Positions 43,021 through 51,868 of a DNA stretch of 64,000 nucleotides are shown here, in pieces. Below the pieces are notes generated by a model. It ran no database searches and was not told the DNA's origin. It saw only the letters and a program-made list of their open reading frames with translations. Where the stretch lies: contig JBDTOO010000010.1 of assembly GCA_039933215.1 (NCBI GenBank), forward strand, positions 9,429 through 73,428, written 5' to 3'. The DNA comes from JALYUA01 sp039933215 (GTDB lineage: Bacteria > Acidobacteriota > Thermoanaerobaculia > UBA5066 > Gp7-AA6). How positions within the stretch are numbered: the stretch's first letter is position 1; the number at the start of each line of letters is the position of its first letter. Made by a program: the position numbers and the translations under genes.

Positions 43021-44602
43021 AGCTTCTCCGGTCGGAGTCCCCGGCGCGCGCGAGGTCAGAGGCGCGGCGGCGGGGGCGCGGCGGCTCCGTCAAGACCATG
43101 CCTTCGCCTTCGAACCGGATCTTCGGAGCGCTTCCGACGTCCGGCATCATCACCTCTTCGAGGAACCGATCCTCGAGCACCGACGGAACGAGGTCTCCGG
43201 TCCAGGCGACGAGGTCGCGCGAAGAGACGTTCAGAGGGAATTCGGTCGACACCACGTGCGAGAGGAGGGGCCCGCCGACCGAGAGGATCACGCTCCCACG
43301 CCCGTGGATCTTCAGGACGTCCACGCGGCGGTTCACGCGGAAGTCGTGGATCGGCTCGAGGCGGAAGGAGAGCCCTTGGTCGAGCGCCAGGATCCGGCTG
43401 CCCTCGACGTAGAGCGCCTCTCCGACGAGATCCCGGCGCACGGCCTGACGACCCGGGTCGTTGACGAAGAGATGACCTCGACCGTCCGCGCGGAGGATCT
43501 TTTCGAGTCGCGAGCCCCGGAACGTCGGCTCCGCGGCGAACCGCATCTTGCCGCTGTACCAGACGACCGAGCCCTTGCGCACGAAGACGATTCCCCGGGA
43601 CGCGACTTCGAGGCCGCCGTCGGAGCGGACGTGAAAAAGCGGGTGAGAATCGGCGACGCCCGCAAAAGGCGGCGGCGCGGCCGCGGGATCGGGGGCCGCC
43701 GTCTCCGGCACGGCGGGCGGGGCCGGGGCGCCTTGCGGCGCACCCGAATCCGCTTCGGGAAACGGGGCCAGCATGGCGGCCGTCAGCGCCTCGTCGACCG
43801 CCGCGGGCTCTTCCGGCGCGTCGTCGATCACGCTCTCCGCCACCGGGGGCCCGGGCGGGACGACGGGGACGTCGACCACTCGGACCGTCTCCTCGAGGAA
43901 CTCCGCTCCCGGCGTGTCGTCCGCGGGAGCCTCGGGGATCGTGGCTCCCGCGGGGGCCTGCGCCGGGGCCGGCGCCGTGAAGCGAGGGCCCGCCTCGGAG
44001 GGCGCTGGCTGCGCGAGCTTCAGGATCGAGGGAGAGAGAATCGACGAGGTCGGGGACGCCGCGCCGCCGCCGGAGCGCGCAGCGGCATCCGCGCCCGCGC
44101 GGGAGGCCGGCTCGCGCATCGACTTGCGAAGGGCCTCCTCGATCTCGCCGACGACCCGTTTCGCTCCGGCGAATCGCAGATGCTCGAGCGCGAGGCCGAG
44201 CTTGCCGCGCATGCGGTAGAGGAGTCCCAGGTACAGATGGCTGCGCACGTGGTCCGGCTGGAGGTCGAGAGCGCGTCGCAGCTCGTCCTCCGCTTCACCG
44301 AGCACGCCAGCCTTGAAGAGGATCAGGCCGAGGTTCGAGTGGAGCACCGCCGAGGCGGGGTTGTTCTTCAGGAGGGCGCGCGAAGCCTGAGCCGCCTCGT
44401 TGTAATAGCCGCGCTTGAACTCGATGACCGACAGGAGATTCAGGACGTCTTCGTCGTTGGGCCGGGCGAGCAGCGCGAGCTCGAGCTCCTTGCGGGCGAC
44501 GTCGTATCGCTCTTCCTGCACGTGCTGGCGCGCCCTCGAGAGCTGGACGAAGAAGACCCCGCCTTCGGTCGAGGAGACGTCGCCGGTGGTCGCTCGCGAC
44601 AC
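43019..44602 (-). CDS. TPR protein with C-terminal AIM24-like domain
   Basis: A 527-aa protein from GTG 44602. Residues about 15-150 are TPR repeats (KELELALLARPNDEDVLNLL; LHSNLGLILFKAGVLGEAEDEL; HLYLGLLYRMRGKLGLALEHL). Residues 165-320 are a Pro/Ala-rich, low-complexity linker. The C-terminal about 190 residues are beta-rich, with RKGSVVWYSGKMRF, GEALYVEGSRILALDQGL and FPLNVSSRDLVAWTGD, resembling the AIM24/TspB-like beta-helix fold. The family role is unknown; TPR-linked versions may be membrane-stress scaffolds. The gene precedes repeats and is downstream of a transglycosylase. The assignment of the C-terminal domain is tentative. Confidence 0.68.
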   Translation of the reverse strand: MSRATTGDVSSTEGGVFFVQLSRARQHVQEERYDVARKELELALLARPNDEDVLNLLSVIEFKRGYYNEAAQASRALLKNNPASAVLHSNLGLILFKAGVLGEAEDELRRALDLQPDHVRSHLYLGLLYRMRGKLGLALEHLRFAGAKRVVGEIEEALRKSMREPASRAGADAAARSGGGAASPTSSILSPSILKLAQPAPSEAGPRFTAPAPAQAPAGATIPEAPADDTPGAEFLEETVRVVDVPVVPPGPPVAESVIDDAPEEPAAVDEALTAAMLAPFPEADSGAPQGAPAPPAVPETAAPDPAAAPPPFAGVADSHPLFHVRSDGGLEVASRGIVFVRKGSVVWYSGKMRFAAEPTFRGSRLEKILRADGRGHLFVNDPGRQAVRRDLVGEALYVEGSRILALDQGLSFRLEPIHDFRVNRRVDVLKIHGRGSVILSVGGPLLSHVVSTEFPLNVSSRDLVAWTGDLVPSVLEDRFLEEVMMPDVGSAPKIRFEGEGMVLTEPPRPRRRASDLARAGDSDRRS

Positions 44603-44613
44603 CGCGCGCCCCG

Positions 44614-45315
44614 CTAGCTGCGGAGGGCTCGGCGCGCGGAGAGTTCGGTCGTGATCAGCGGACGATTGCGCTTGTCCCGCGTCAGTCGGACCGGCTTGCC
44701 TGCCACCTTCGCCCAGGTTTCGGCCCGCGGCCGGCCGAAACCGCCGCCGAGCGTCGGTTTGCCGTAGTACGCCGTCAGGCCCTTGTTCACGTAGAGGCGC
44801 GTCTCGTTGTAGGGCGGGATGCCGCCGTAGCGGGCGACGGCTGCTTCACCGGCGTTGTAGGCGGCGAGGGACTTTTCGACGTTGCCGCCGTAGACCCCGA
44901 GGAGGTAGGCGAGGTGCTTGGCACCGCCGGCGATGTTCTCGAGCGGATCGAACCTGTCGCGCACGCCGTACTGCGTCGCTGTCTCCGGCATGAGCTGCAT
45001 CAGGCCGCGCGCACCCTTGCGCGAGATCGCGCCGGGATTGAAGGCCGACTCGATCAGCATGACCGACTTGACGAGCTTCGGATCGACGGCGGCCGCACGG
45101 GAAGCGTTCTCGATGGCGGCGTCGTACAGCGAAGGCAGCGAGACTCGCGAGGCGAGCCAGTCGTCCGTCCGCCGAAGGGTCTCGTGCGGCGACGAACCGA
45201 TTCCGTCGTTCCAGATGTACCTTTTTCCATCACGAATGCCGATGCGAACCGCCGCGGTGGCGGTTCCCGAGAGCGCGAGCAGCGCCCCGAGCGCGAGGAG
45301 GGATCGGCGTTTCAT
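44614..45315 (-). CDS. SLT-domain lytic murein transglycosylase
   Basis: Periplasmic enzyme that cleaves the glycan strands of peptidoglycan, 233 aa. A signal peptide (residues 1-21, KRRSLLALGALLALSGTATA) is followed by the Slt core: catalytic Glu in MLIESAFNPGAISRKGARG, then GLMQLMPETA, NIAGGAKHLAYLL and SLAAYNAGEAAV. A C-terminal basic region may bind the wall. It has its own -10 TATAAT 36 bp upstream. It ends 11 bp before the start of the TPR/AIM24 gene on the same strand, and co-transcription is likely. Confidence 0.92.
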   Translation of the reverse strand: MKRRSLLALGALLALSGTATAAVRIGIRDGKRYIWNDGIGSSPHETLRRTDDWLASRVSLPSLYDAAIENASRAAAVDPKLVKSVMLIESAFNPGAISRKGARGLMQLMPETATQYGVRDRFDPLENIAGGAKHLAYLLGVYGGNVEKSLAAYNAGEAAVARYGGIPPYNETRLYVNKGLTAYYGKPTLGGGFGRPRAETWAKVAGKPVRLTRDKRNRPLITTELSARRALRS

Positions 45316-45350
45316 TTTTCGGGTCTCGAAGGTCTCGATTTGAGGGGGCG

Positions 45351-45356
45351 ATTATA
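45351..45356 (-). promoter_or_regulatory. -10 box of the lytic transglycosylase gene
   Basis: A perfect TATAAT on the minus strand, with a predicted start near 45344 and a leader of about 29 nt. No good -35 is visible at 16-18 bp, so activator dependence or a relaxed -35 is possible. It is an isolated AT-rich patch in a GC-rich sequence. Confidence 0.5.
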
Positions 45357-45440
45357 ACCGACCGGTCCCCGCCTCGGCGTACCCGCGCCGGGCCGGTCTG
45401 GCAGGACCCGGCCGCACCCACAGGGCTAAGTCACCTGTCT

Positions 45441-48164
45441 TCAGCCTGTTGCGCTGGCGTCGCCCGGCGCCCGCAGCTCACGCACCGCGGCCTCGGCCTC
45501 CCGCAGGGCCGCCGGGAGGAGCGCCTCGTCGCGGCCCCCCGCCTGCGCGAGATCCTTCTTTCCGCCGCCGCTTCCGCCGAGGGCCTTGCCGATTCGAGCC
45601 GCGAGGCGCGAAGCCGGCAGGCTGTCCGCGAGATCGGCGGTCACGGCCACCACGACGGACGTCTTTCCCTCTCCCGCGGACCCGACGACGACGACGCCGC
45701 TCTTCAGGCGTGAGCGGAGCGTGTCGGAGAGGTTGCGCAGCTCCGGAATCGAAAGGCCCGCCGCGATCCGGGTCAGCACCGCGACCCCGTCCACGTCGAG
45801 CGTGTCGGACGCCGACGCGCCGGAACCCTCCCCGGACGCGAGCTTCAACTTCAGAGCCGCGACCTCCCGCTCGAGCGAGCGCAGCCGCTCCTCGCGCTCG
45901 CGCCATCGGCCGACGAGCCCCTCGCGCGGAGCCTGCGCCGCGGCGGCGATCTCGGTGAGGTCCCGCTCGTCCTGCTGGAGGAGCTCGACCGCGCCGAGTG
46001 AGGTGACGGCTTCCATCCGGCGCACGCCCGCGGCGAGTCCGCGGTCCGAGACGATCTTGAACGCTCCGATCTCGCCCGTCCGGTTCACGTGGCAGCCGCC
46101 GCAGAGCTCGGTCGAGACGCCCGGCACCGAGACGACCCGGACGCGCTCGCCGTACTTCTCCCCGAAGAACATGTCCGCGCCGCGCGAGCGGGCATCCTCC
46201 ATCGCCATCGTCTCCTTGGAGACTGGCTCGTCGCGGAGGATCGCTTCGTTGACGAACCGTTCGATCTCCTCGATCTGTGCGGGCGTGGGCGCGGCCGCGA
46301 TCGCGTAGTCGAATCGCATGCGGTCCGGCGCGACGAGGGACCCCATCTGCCGCGCGGAGCCGCCGAGCACCCGGCGCAGGGCGGCGTGCAGGAGATGCGT
46401 TCCGGTGTGGTTCGCCTGCGTGCGGCGGCGGATCCACTCGGGGACCTCCATCGCCACCCGGGCGCCCGTTTCAAGCCGGCCTCGCGTCACGCGGACCCTG
46501 TGCGCGATGACCCCCGGGGCGGGACGCCGGGCGTCCTCGACCTCGCCCTCGCCGTCCTTCCAGCTCCACCGCCCGGTGTCGGCGACCTGCCCGCCCCCCT
46601 CCGGATAGAAGACCGTGCGGTCCGTGACCACCTCTCCGGTCTCGCCCTCCTCGAGCGCCGCCGCCCGCTGCCCGCCGCGGGCGATGCCGAGCACCGTCGC
46701 GTCGTCCAGGCGGACGAAGTCCTGCTCGGGATAGCCGCGGAACTCCGAGTGCGCGGAGGGAAGGCCGAGCCGCTCGAAGACCGATGCGTCCGAGCCCTCG
46801 AATCGGGCGGAGGCGCGCGAGGACGCTCTCTGCCTGTCGAGATGGACGGCAAACCCTTCCCGGTCGATCGAGACCCCTTCGTCGCCGGCGATCTCCTCGA
46901 TCAGGTCGAGTGGAATGCCGTACGTATCGTAGAAACGGAAAACGGCATCCGCGGGAATCCGCGTCTCCCCCGCCCGGCGCACCCTTTCGAGCTCCTCGCC
47001 CACGCGGTCGGCACCGATCGACATGGTGCGGGCGAAGCGGCTCTCCTCGTCCTCGAGGGTGCTCCCGATCGAGCGCAGCATGTCGTCGTAGCCCGGCTTT
47101 TCCGGGAGGAAGTACACGCCGCGGAAGACCTCCTGCACGCCGGTCACGAGCTGACTCAGGAAGGGCGTCGAAAAGTCGACGCCGAGGCGCCGCGCGTAGC
47201 GGAGCGCCCGCCGGATGATCCGTCGCAGGACGTATCCGCGCCCCTCGTTCGAGGGAAGGACGCCGTCGGCGATCAGCATCGTCGCCGCGCGCACGTGGTC
47301 GGCGATCACCCGGAAGGGAGCGTCTTCGACCGCCATCCCGCCGGTGTACTCCCGGCCCGTCAGGCTTTCGATCCGCTCGATGATCGGCCGGAAGAGGTCG
47401 GTGTCGAAGTTGTTGTTGGCGCCCTGAAGGATCGCCGTGATCCGTTCGAGACCCGCACCGGTGTCGACCGACGGGCGCGGCAGCGGCGTCATCGCACCCG
47501 TCGCGTCGCGCTCGAACTGCATGAAGACGAGGTTCCAGACCTCCATGGTCGTGTCGCCCTCGCCGTTGACGAGCTCGGGCCGGTTCTTCGAGGCGTCTTC
47601 CGGGTCCGGTCCCTGGTAGTAGTGCAGCTCGCTGCAGGGCCCGCAAGGGCCGGTCTCGCCCGTCGACCAGAAATTGTCCTTCTCGCCGAAGCGGAGGATT
47701 CGCTCCTTCGGCAGGTGGGATTCCCAGAGCTTCGCGGCTTCGTCGTCGTCTGTGTAGACGGTCGCCCAGAGCCGCCCCGCGTCCAGCCCGTAGCCGTTGC
47801 GGGGATCGGTCATGAGGGCCCAGGCGAAATCAATCGCGTCGTTCTTGAAGTAGTCGCCGAAGGAGAAGTTCCCGAGCATCTCGAAGAACGTCTGGTGCCG
47901 GCCGGTGTAGCCGACGTTGTCGAGGTCGTTGTGCTTGCCGCCTGCCCGGACGCACTTCTGCGAGCTCGTCGCCCGCGCGTAGTCGCGCTTCTCGCGGCCG
48001 GTAAAGACGTCCTTGAACTGGTTCATGCCCGCGTTCGTGAAGAGGAGCGTCGGGTCCTCGGCCGGGATGAGAGACGAGGAGGGGACGCGGCGGTGCCCGC
48101 GCTCCTCGAAGAACTTCAGGAACGTTTCCCGGACGTCAGCGGAGGTCCATTTCTTCTTCGTCAT
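45441..48164 (-). CDS. alaS: Alanyl-tRNA synthetase
   Basis: Charges tRNA-Ala; 907 aa, within the normal 860-900 range. Class II catalytic core with FFEMLGNFSFGDYFK and the LFTNAGMNQFKDVF N-terminus. The editing domain has NHTGTHLLHAAL (zinc-binding HxxxH) and LCGGCHVNRTGEIG. A coiled coil and the C-Ala/DHHA1 domain with GGSGGGKKDLAQAGG complete it. ATG 48164 lies inside the end of recX (29-bp overlap), so recX-alaS are one operon. Identification is firm. Confidence 0.97.
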   Translation of the reverse strand: MTKKKWTSADVRETFLKFFEERGHRRVPSSSLIPAEDPTLLFTNAGMNQFKDVFTGREKRDYARATSSQKCVRAGGKHNDLDNVGYTGRHQTFFEMLGNFSFGDYFKNDAIDFAWALMTDPRNGYGLDAGRLWATVYTDDDEAAKLWESHLPKERILRFGEKDNFWSTGETGPCGPCSELHYYQGPDPEDASKNRPELVNGEGDTTMEVWNLVFMQFERDATGAMTPLPRPSVDTGAGLERITAILQGANNNFDTDLFRPIIERIESLTGREYTGGMAVEDAPFRVIADHVRAATMLIADGVLPSNEGRGYVLRRIIRRALRYARRLGVDFSTPFLSQLVTGVQEVFRGVYFLPEKPGYDDMLRSIGSTLEDEESRFARTMSIGADRVGEELERVRRAGETRIPADAVFRFYDTYGIPLDLIEEIAGDEGVSIDREGFAVHLDRQRASSRASARFEGSDASVFERLGLPSAHSEFRGYPEQDFVRLDDATVLGIARGGQRAAALEEGETGEVVTDRTVFYPEGGGQVADTGRWSWKDGEGEVEDARRPAPGVIAHRVRVTRGRLETGARVAMEVPEWIRRRTQANHTGTHLLHAALRRVLGGSARQMGSLVAPDRMRFDYAIAAAPTPAQIEEIERFVNEAILRDEPVSKETMAMEDARSRGADMFFGEKYGERVRVVSVPGVSTELCGGCHVNRTGEIGAFKIVSDRGLAAGVRRMEAVTSLGAVELLQQDERDLTEIAAAAQAPREGLVGRWREREERLRSLEREVAALKLKLASGEGSGASASDTLDVDGVAVLTRIAAGLSIPELRNLSDTLRSRLKSGVVVVGSAGEGKTSVVVAVTADLADSLPASRLAARIGKALGGSGGGKKDLAQAGGRDEALLPAALREAEAAVRELRAPGDASATG

Positions 48165-48642
48165 CGGAGCCTTTCATCATCGCAGAGATCGCGTCGGAGG
48201 CGAAACCCCTCCGCGCCAGCGCGTTGCGGACCCGGCGCCGGCGCGCCGGCTCGTCGAGGCCGGACGCGCGCTTCCAGAGCAGATGAAAAGCGCGGGCGAG
48301 CGCGGTTTGTTCCGGTTCCCCTTCCTGCTCGGCGAAAACGGCCGCCACCGTCTCCTTCGAGAAGCCGAGCACGGAGAGCTCCCGCGCGATACGGGCCCGG
48401 CCGTACCGGGCGGCGCGCGCGCGCACGAGAGACCGGGCGGCGGCCAGATCGTCGAGCCAGCCCTCGCGCGCGAGACGGTCGAGCGCCTCCGCGACCGCCG
48501 CCCGCTCGAAGCCCCGGCGGGCGAGGGTGGCTCCGAGGTCCTCCCGCCCCCGGGCCCGCACGGTCAGCAGACGGAGAGCGACGGTGCGCGCCGCCGCGGG
48601 CGACGCCGGATCCAAAGGCGGCTTGGGACGGCGGGACCGCAC
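48136..48642 (-). CDS. recX: Regulatory protein RecX
   Basis: Small modulator that inhibits RecA filament growth and activity. The 168-aa protein from GTG 48642 is all-helical with three repeat motifs. Typical segments are RALRLLTVRARGREDL-like ALRLLTVRARGREDL, LAREGWLDDLAAARSLVRARAARYGRARIARELSVLGF and a third repeat ending ARRGFASDAI. It usually follows recA; here no recA is in the window, and it precedes alaS, with which it overlaps by 29 bp. The recX-alaS linkage itself is known in several bacteria. Confidence 0.85.
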   Translation of the reverse strand: MRSRRPKPPLDPASPAAARTVALRLLTVRARGREDLGATLARRGFERAAVAEALDRLAREGWLDDLAAARSLVRARAARYGRARIARELSVLGFSKETVAAVFAEQEGEPEQTALARAFHLLWKRASGLDEPARRRRVRNALARRGFASDAISAMMKGSDDEEEMDLR

Positions 48643-48660
48643 GGAGGAAGGCGGGAGGAA

Positions 48661-48796
48661 GTTGAGAGGTGAGAGGTGAGAGGGAAGAGGTGGGAGGGGG
48701 TGAGAGGTGAGAGGTGAGAGACCGCGCCCTCTCTCCCCTCTCCTCTCTCCTCTGACCTTCCTAGCCTCTGACCTTCCTAACCCCTGACCTTCCTAA
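48661..48796. repeat. Purine/pyrimidine-rich tandem repeats and 3 x 16-bp array
   Basis: 48661-48720 holds several copies of GAGAGGTGA-type units on a purine-rich strand. 48728-48750 is pyrimidine-rich and complementary in style, so a long imperfect hairpin or triplex could form. 48749-48796 is three perfect or near-perfect 16-bp units (CCTCTGACCTTCCTAG/A). The third overlaps the pilT stop codon (TAG at 48793-48795). No gene is present from 48643 to 48792. Confidence 0.8.
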
Positions 48797-49989
48797 CGGC
48801 CGTGCCCGGGGTTTCCCTGGCGGCTGAAGTCGAAGGGCGACTCCTCTTCGGCCATCGGGTTGAAGTCGGATGGCGCCTCGAGCTCGGCGTCCATTTCCTC
48901 GCGGGCGAGGTCGGACGTCGACTGGATTCCCTGGATCTTCAGCTTGAACTCGTTCGGGTTCGTCGAGCGCTTGAGGGCTTCCTCGAGAGTGATCAGGCCG
49001 GTCTTGTAGAGCTGGTAGAGCGACTGATCGAACGTCTGCATCCCGTACTGGGACGTGCCGGCCTGGATCGCGTCCTTGATGAGCTTCGTCTTCTCCTTGT
49101 TCTCGATGCACTCCCGGACGTAGGCCGTCCGCACGAGGATCTCGGCGGCCGGCACTCGGCCGAGGCCGTCGGCGCGGGGCATGAGACGCAGGGAAATGAC
49201 CGCCTTGAGGACGGCGCCGAGCTGCAGGCGGATCTGCTTCTGCTGGTGGGGCGGGAAGACCGAGATGATGCGGTTGACGGTCTCCGTCGCGTCGAGAGTG
49301 TGGAGCGTCGAAAAGACCAGATGGCCGGTCTCCGCCGCGGTGAGCGCAGTCTCGATCGTCTCGTAGTCGCGCATTTCACCGACGAGGATCACGTCGGGGT
49401 CCTGCCGCAGCGCGCTTCGAAGCGCCACGCCGAATCCCTTCGTGTCCACCTCGACTTCGCGCTGGTTGACGATCGATTTCTTGTCGCGGTGGAGGAACTC
49501 GATCGGGTCCTCGATCGTCATGATGTGCTCGTTGCGCTGCGAGTTGATCTGGTCGATCATCGCGGCGAGCGACGTGGATTTGCCGGAACCGGTCGTTCCC
49601 GTGCAGAGAATCAGCCCGCGCTGTTCCGAGCAGATTTTCTCGAGGACGGGGGGAAGCAGCAGCTCGCGGATGGTGAGAATCCGCGCCGGGATGACGCGCA
49701 GGACCAGTCCGACCGTGCCGCGCTGCTGGAAGATGTTGCATCGGAACCGGCCGAGGTTCGGAACCGAGTACGCGATGTCGATCTCGTAGTCGTTCTTGAA
49801 CTTTTCCTTCTGCCGCGCCGACATGATCGAGAAGGCCATCGCGATCGTGTCTTCCTGCATGAGGCGCCGGACATCCGTCATCGGAGTGAGCACCCCGTCG
49901 ACACGCAGGACGGGAAATGCGCTGACTTTGAGGTGCAAGTCGGACGCCTTGCGCTCGACGGCGACCTTCAGGAGATCGTTGATGTGCAT
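48793..49989 (-). CDS. pilT: Type IV pilus twitching motility ATPase PilT
   Basis: Hexameric ATPase that retracts type IV pili. The 398-aa protein starts MHINDLLKVAVERKASDLHL, as in PilT. Walker A GTTGSGKST (about residues 137-145), the Asp box MTIEDPIEFLHRDKK, Walker B DVILVGEMRD, and the His box HTLDATETVNRII are clear. The C-terminal TKLIKDAIQAG element corresponds to the AIRNLIRE region. ATG 49989 is preceded by AGAGG; in-frame upstream codons to 50097 are not conserved. A C-terminal acidic tail of about 40 residues extends beyond usual PilT. No other pilus gene is adjacent. Confidence 0.94.
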   Translation of the reverse strand: MHINDLLKVAVERKASDLHLKVSAFPVLRVDGVLTPMTDVRRLMQEDTIAMAFSIMSARQKEKFKNDYEIDIAYSVPNLGRFRCNIFQQRGTVGLVLRVIPARILTIRELLLPPVLEKICSEQRGLILCTGTTGSGKSTSLAAMIDQINSQRNEHIMTIEDPIEFLHRDKKSIVNQREVEVDTKGFGVALRSALRQDPDVILVGEMRDYETIETALTAAETGHLVFSTLHTLDATETVNRIISVFPPHQQKQIRLQLGAVLKAVISLRLMPRADGLGRVPAAEILVRTAYVRECIENKEKTKLIKDAIQAGTSQYGMQTFDQSLYQLYKTGLITLEEALKRSTNPNEFKLKIQGIQSTSDLAREEMDAELEAPSDFNPMAEEESPFDFSRQGNPGHGR

Positions 49990-50121
49990 GAATTGGCCTC
50001 TTTGAGTCGGTAGATTACGCCGGTTGGGCGGGGAAAGGAAGCCGATCGATCGCGCGGGGGGTCCCACCTGGAGAACTGGCGGCGGTCCCGCCTCCACCCG
50101 TAAACCTCTGATTCGAACCCG

Positions 50122-51072
50122 CTAACCGCCGACGCGGACCCCCGACTCGACAGGCAAAGGCGTCAACCAGCCGTACGTGTCGTCGCGCTCTCCCGCGAGA
50201 AGCGCGAAGAATTCCTTCTGGAGGCGCTCCGTGACCGGTCCGCGCGTGCCGATTCCGACGGGTATGCGGTCGACCGACCGGATCGGCGTGACCTCGGCGG
50301 CCGTGCCGGTCAGGAAGACCTCGTCGGCGATGTAGAGCATCTCCCGCGCGATCTGCTGCTCGACGACCGTGTACCCGGCGTCGCGAGCGAGGGTCATGAT
50401 CGAGTCTCGGGTGATGCCGGGAAGGATCGTCCCGGCCAGGGGCGGCGTAAGGATCCGCCCGCCGTATACGAGAAAGATGTTCTCACCGCTGCCCTCGGAG
50501 ATCCGCCCGGCGTTGTCGAGCGCGATCCCCTCGGTATAGCCGTTGGTGATCGCCTCCATCTTGATCAGCGCCGAGTTCAGGTAGTTCCCGGTCGCCTTCG
50601 CCATCGCCGGGAAGGTGTTCGGCGCCATGCGATTCCAGGAGGACACGCAGACGTCGACGCCATTTTCGATCGCCTCTTCTCCCAGGTACTTACCCCATTT
50701 CCAGACGGCGATGAGCACGTCGACGGGGCTGCGGAACGGGTTGACGCCGAGCGCGCCGAGGCCACGGTAGACGACGGGGCGGACGTAGCACTCCTCGAAT
50801 CCGTTCGCCCGGATCGTCTCGAAGATCGCGTCCTTGAACTCGACCGGCGAGTACGGGATGTCCATGCGATAGACCTTGCACGAGTGGTAGATCCTCTGGA
50901 TGTGCTCGTCGAGCCGGAAGGCCGCCGGACCGTTCTTCGTCTTGTAGACGCGCAGGCCCTCGAACATTCCCGACCCGTAATGGAGGACGTGGGAGAAGGC
51001 GTGGATCTTCGCCTCCGCGAAGTCCACCAGCCGGCCGTTCATCCAGACTTTCTTGACGTCCTCGTAAGACAT
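50122..51072 (-). CDS. ilvE: Branched-chain amino acid aminotransferase
   Basis: PLP-dependent class IV aminotransferase for Val, Leu and Ile synthesis or breakdown, 316 aa. N-terminal WMNGRLVDFAEAKIHAFSHVLHYGSGMFEG, the PLP Lys in AMAKATGNYLNS (about 163), and the class IV signature EGIALDNAGRISEGSGENIF are conserved. A Thr/Ala-rich phosphate-binding region (FLTGTAAEVTPI) follows. It lies 55 bp after rsmE on the same strand and could belong to the same transcript as the chaperone operon, or use its own promoter. Confidence 0.94.
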   Translation of the reverse strand: MSYEDVKKVWMNGRLVDFAEAKIHAFSHVLHYGSGMFEGLRVYKTKNGPAAFRLDEHIQRIYHSCKVYRMDIPYSPVEFKDAIFETIRANGFEECYVRPVVYRGLGALGVNPFRSPVDVLIAVWKWGKYLGEEAIENGVDVCVSSWNRMAPNTFPAMAKATGNYLNSALIKMEAITNGYTEGIALDNAGRISEGSGENIFLVYGGRILTPPLAGTILPGITRDSIMTLARDAGYTVVEQQIAREMLYIADEVFLTGTAAEVTPIRSVDRIPVGIGTRGPVTERLQKEFFALLAGERDDTYGWLTPLPVESGVRVGG

Positions 51073-51127
51073 CGCGCGCGACCTCCGTTGTGGTGCGAAG
51101 TTCCGGGGAGGGCCCGCAGCGAGTTTA

Positions 51128-51868
51128 TCAATGACCGGCGGCGCCGGAGGCGCCGTCTTCTTTCGAAGGTTCCCTCGCGAGGGCCGCCCGTGTCAGCACG
51201 ACGGCGGCGACGGCGGCGGTCTCTGCACGCAGCGTCGCGGCGGGCAGAGCGACCGCGCGCCAGCCCGCTCGCGAAGCCGACGCTCTCTCCGCCTCGCTCC
51301 ACCCTCCTTCGGGCCCGACGAGGAGGGAGACCGGTCCCTCGAGCGAGGGGGGGAACGCCTCCCCGGACGCATCCAGAAACAGCCGGACACCGTCCGCGGC
51401 GTCGAGCGCCTCCGCGAGGTCGACCGGGCCCTCGCAGAGCGGCCATCGATCGGCGCCGGACTGCTTGGCCGCTTCCCGAACCAGCCGTTCGAGTCGCGCC
51501 AGCGCCGATGGGCCCGCGCGGAAAGACTGCGTCCGATCGGTGCGCACGAGGGTCAAGCGGGAGACGCCGAGCTCGGCCGCCTTTTCCGCCGTCCAGGACA
51601 TTCGCTCGGGGCGGACTCCGGCGACCGCGAGCCGGATCGCCGGGCCGGGATCATCGGCCGGACGGATGCCCGTCACGTTGATGTGGAACTCCCCGCGCGC
51701 GGCCTCCGCGATCCGCCCCTCTGCCCGGGCGCCGGTTCCGTCGATCAGGAGGACCTCGTCGCCGGAGGCGAGCCGCCGGGAACGGGCGTGGACCTCCTCC
51801 TCCGCGGGCAGGCGCACGCGCTCTCCCGACGCCGGCAGCCGCTCGACTATGAAGCGCGGCGGAGGCAT
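51128..51868 (-). CDS. rsmE: 16S rRNA (uracil-1498-N3)-methyltransferase
   Basis: SPOUT methyltransferase that modifies U1498 of 16S rRNA, 246 aa. An N-terminal PUA-like barrel (RFIVERLPASGERVRLP; GDEVLLIDGTG) is followed by the knot domain with ERMSWTAEKAAELGV, REAAKQSGADRWP, LLVGPEGGWSEAE and ALPAATLRAETAAVAAV, the family hallmarks. ATG 51868 overlaps the end of prmA by 22 bp. The pair prmA-rsmE after dnaJ is a known gene order. Confidence 0.94.
   Translation of the reverse strand: MPPPRFIVERLPASGERVRLPAEEEVHARSRRLASGDEVLLIDGTGARAEGRIAEAARGEFHINVTGIRPADDPGPAIRLAVAGVRPERMSWTAEKAAELGVSRLTLVRTDRTQSFRAGPSALARLERLVREAAKQSGADRWPLCEGPVDLAEALDAADGVRLFLDASGEAFPPSLEGPVSLLVGPEGGWSEAERASASRAGWRAVALPAATLRAETAAVAAVVLTRAALAREPSKEDGASGAAGH

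Noticed and set aside
48749..48796. Possible CRISPR-like array (three 16-bp repeats)
   Set aside because: Repeats are directly adjacent with no spacers and too short; no cas genes nearby.
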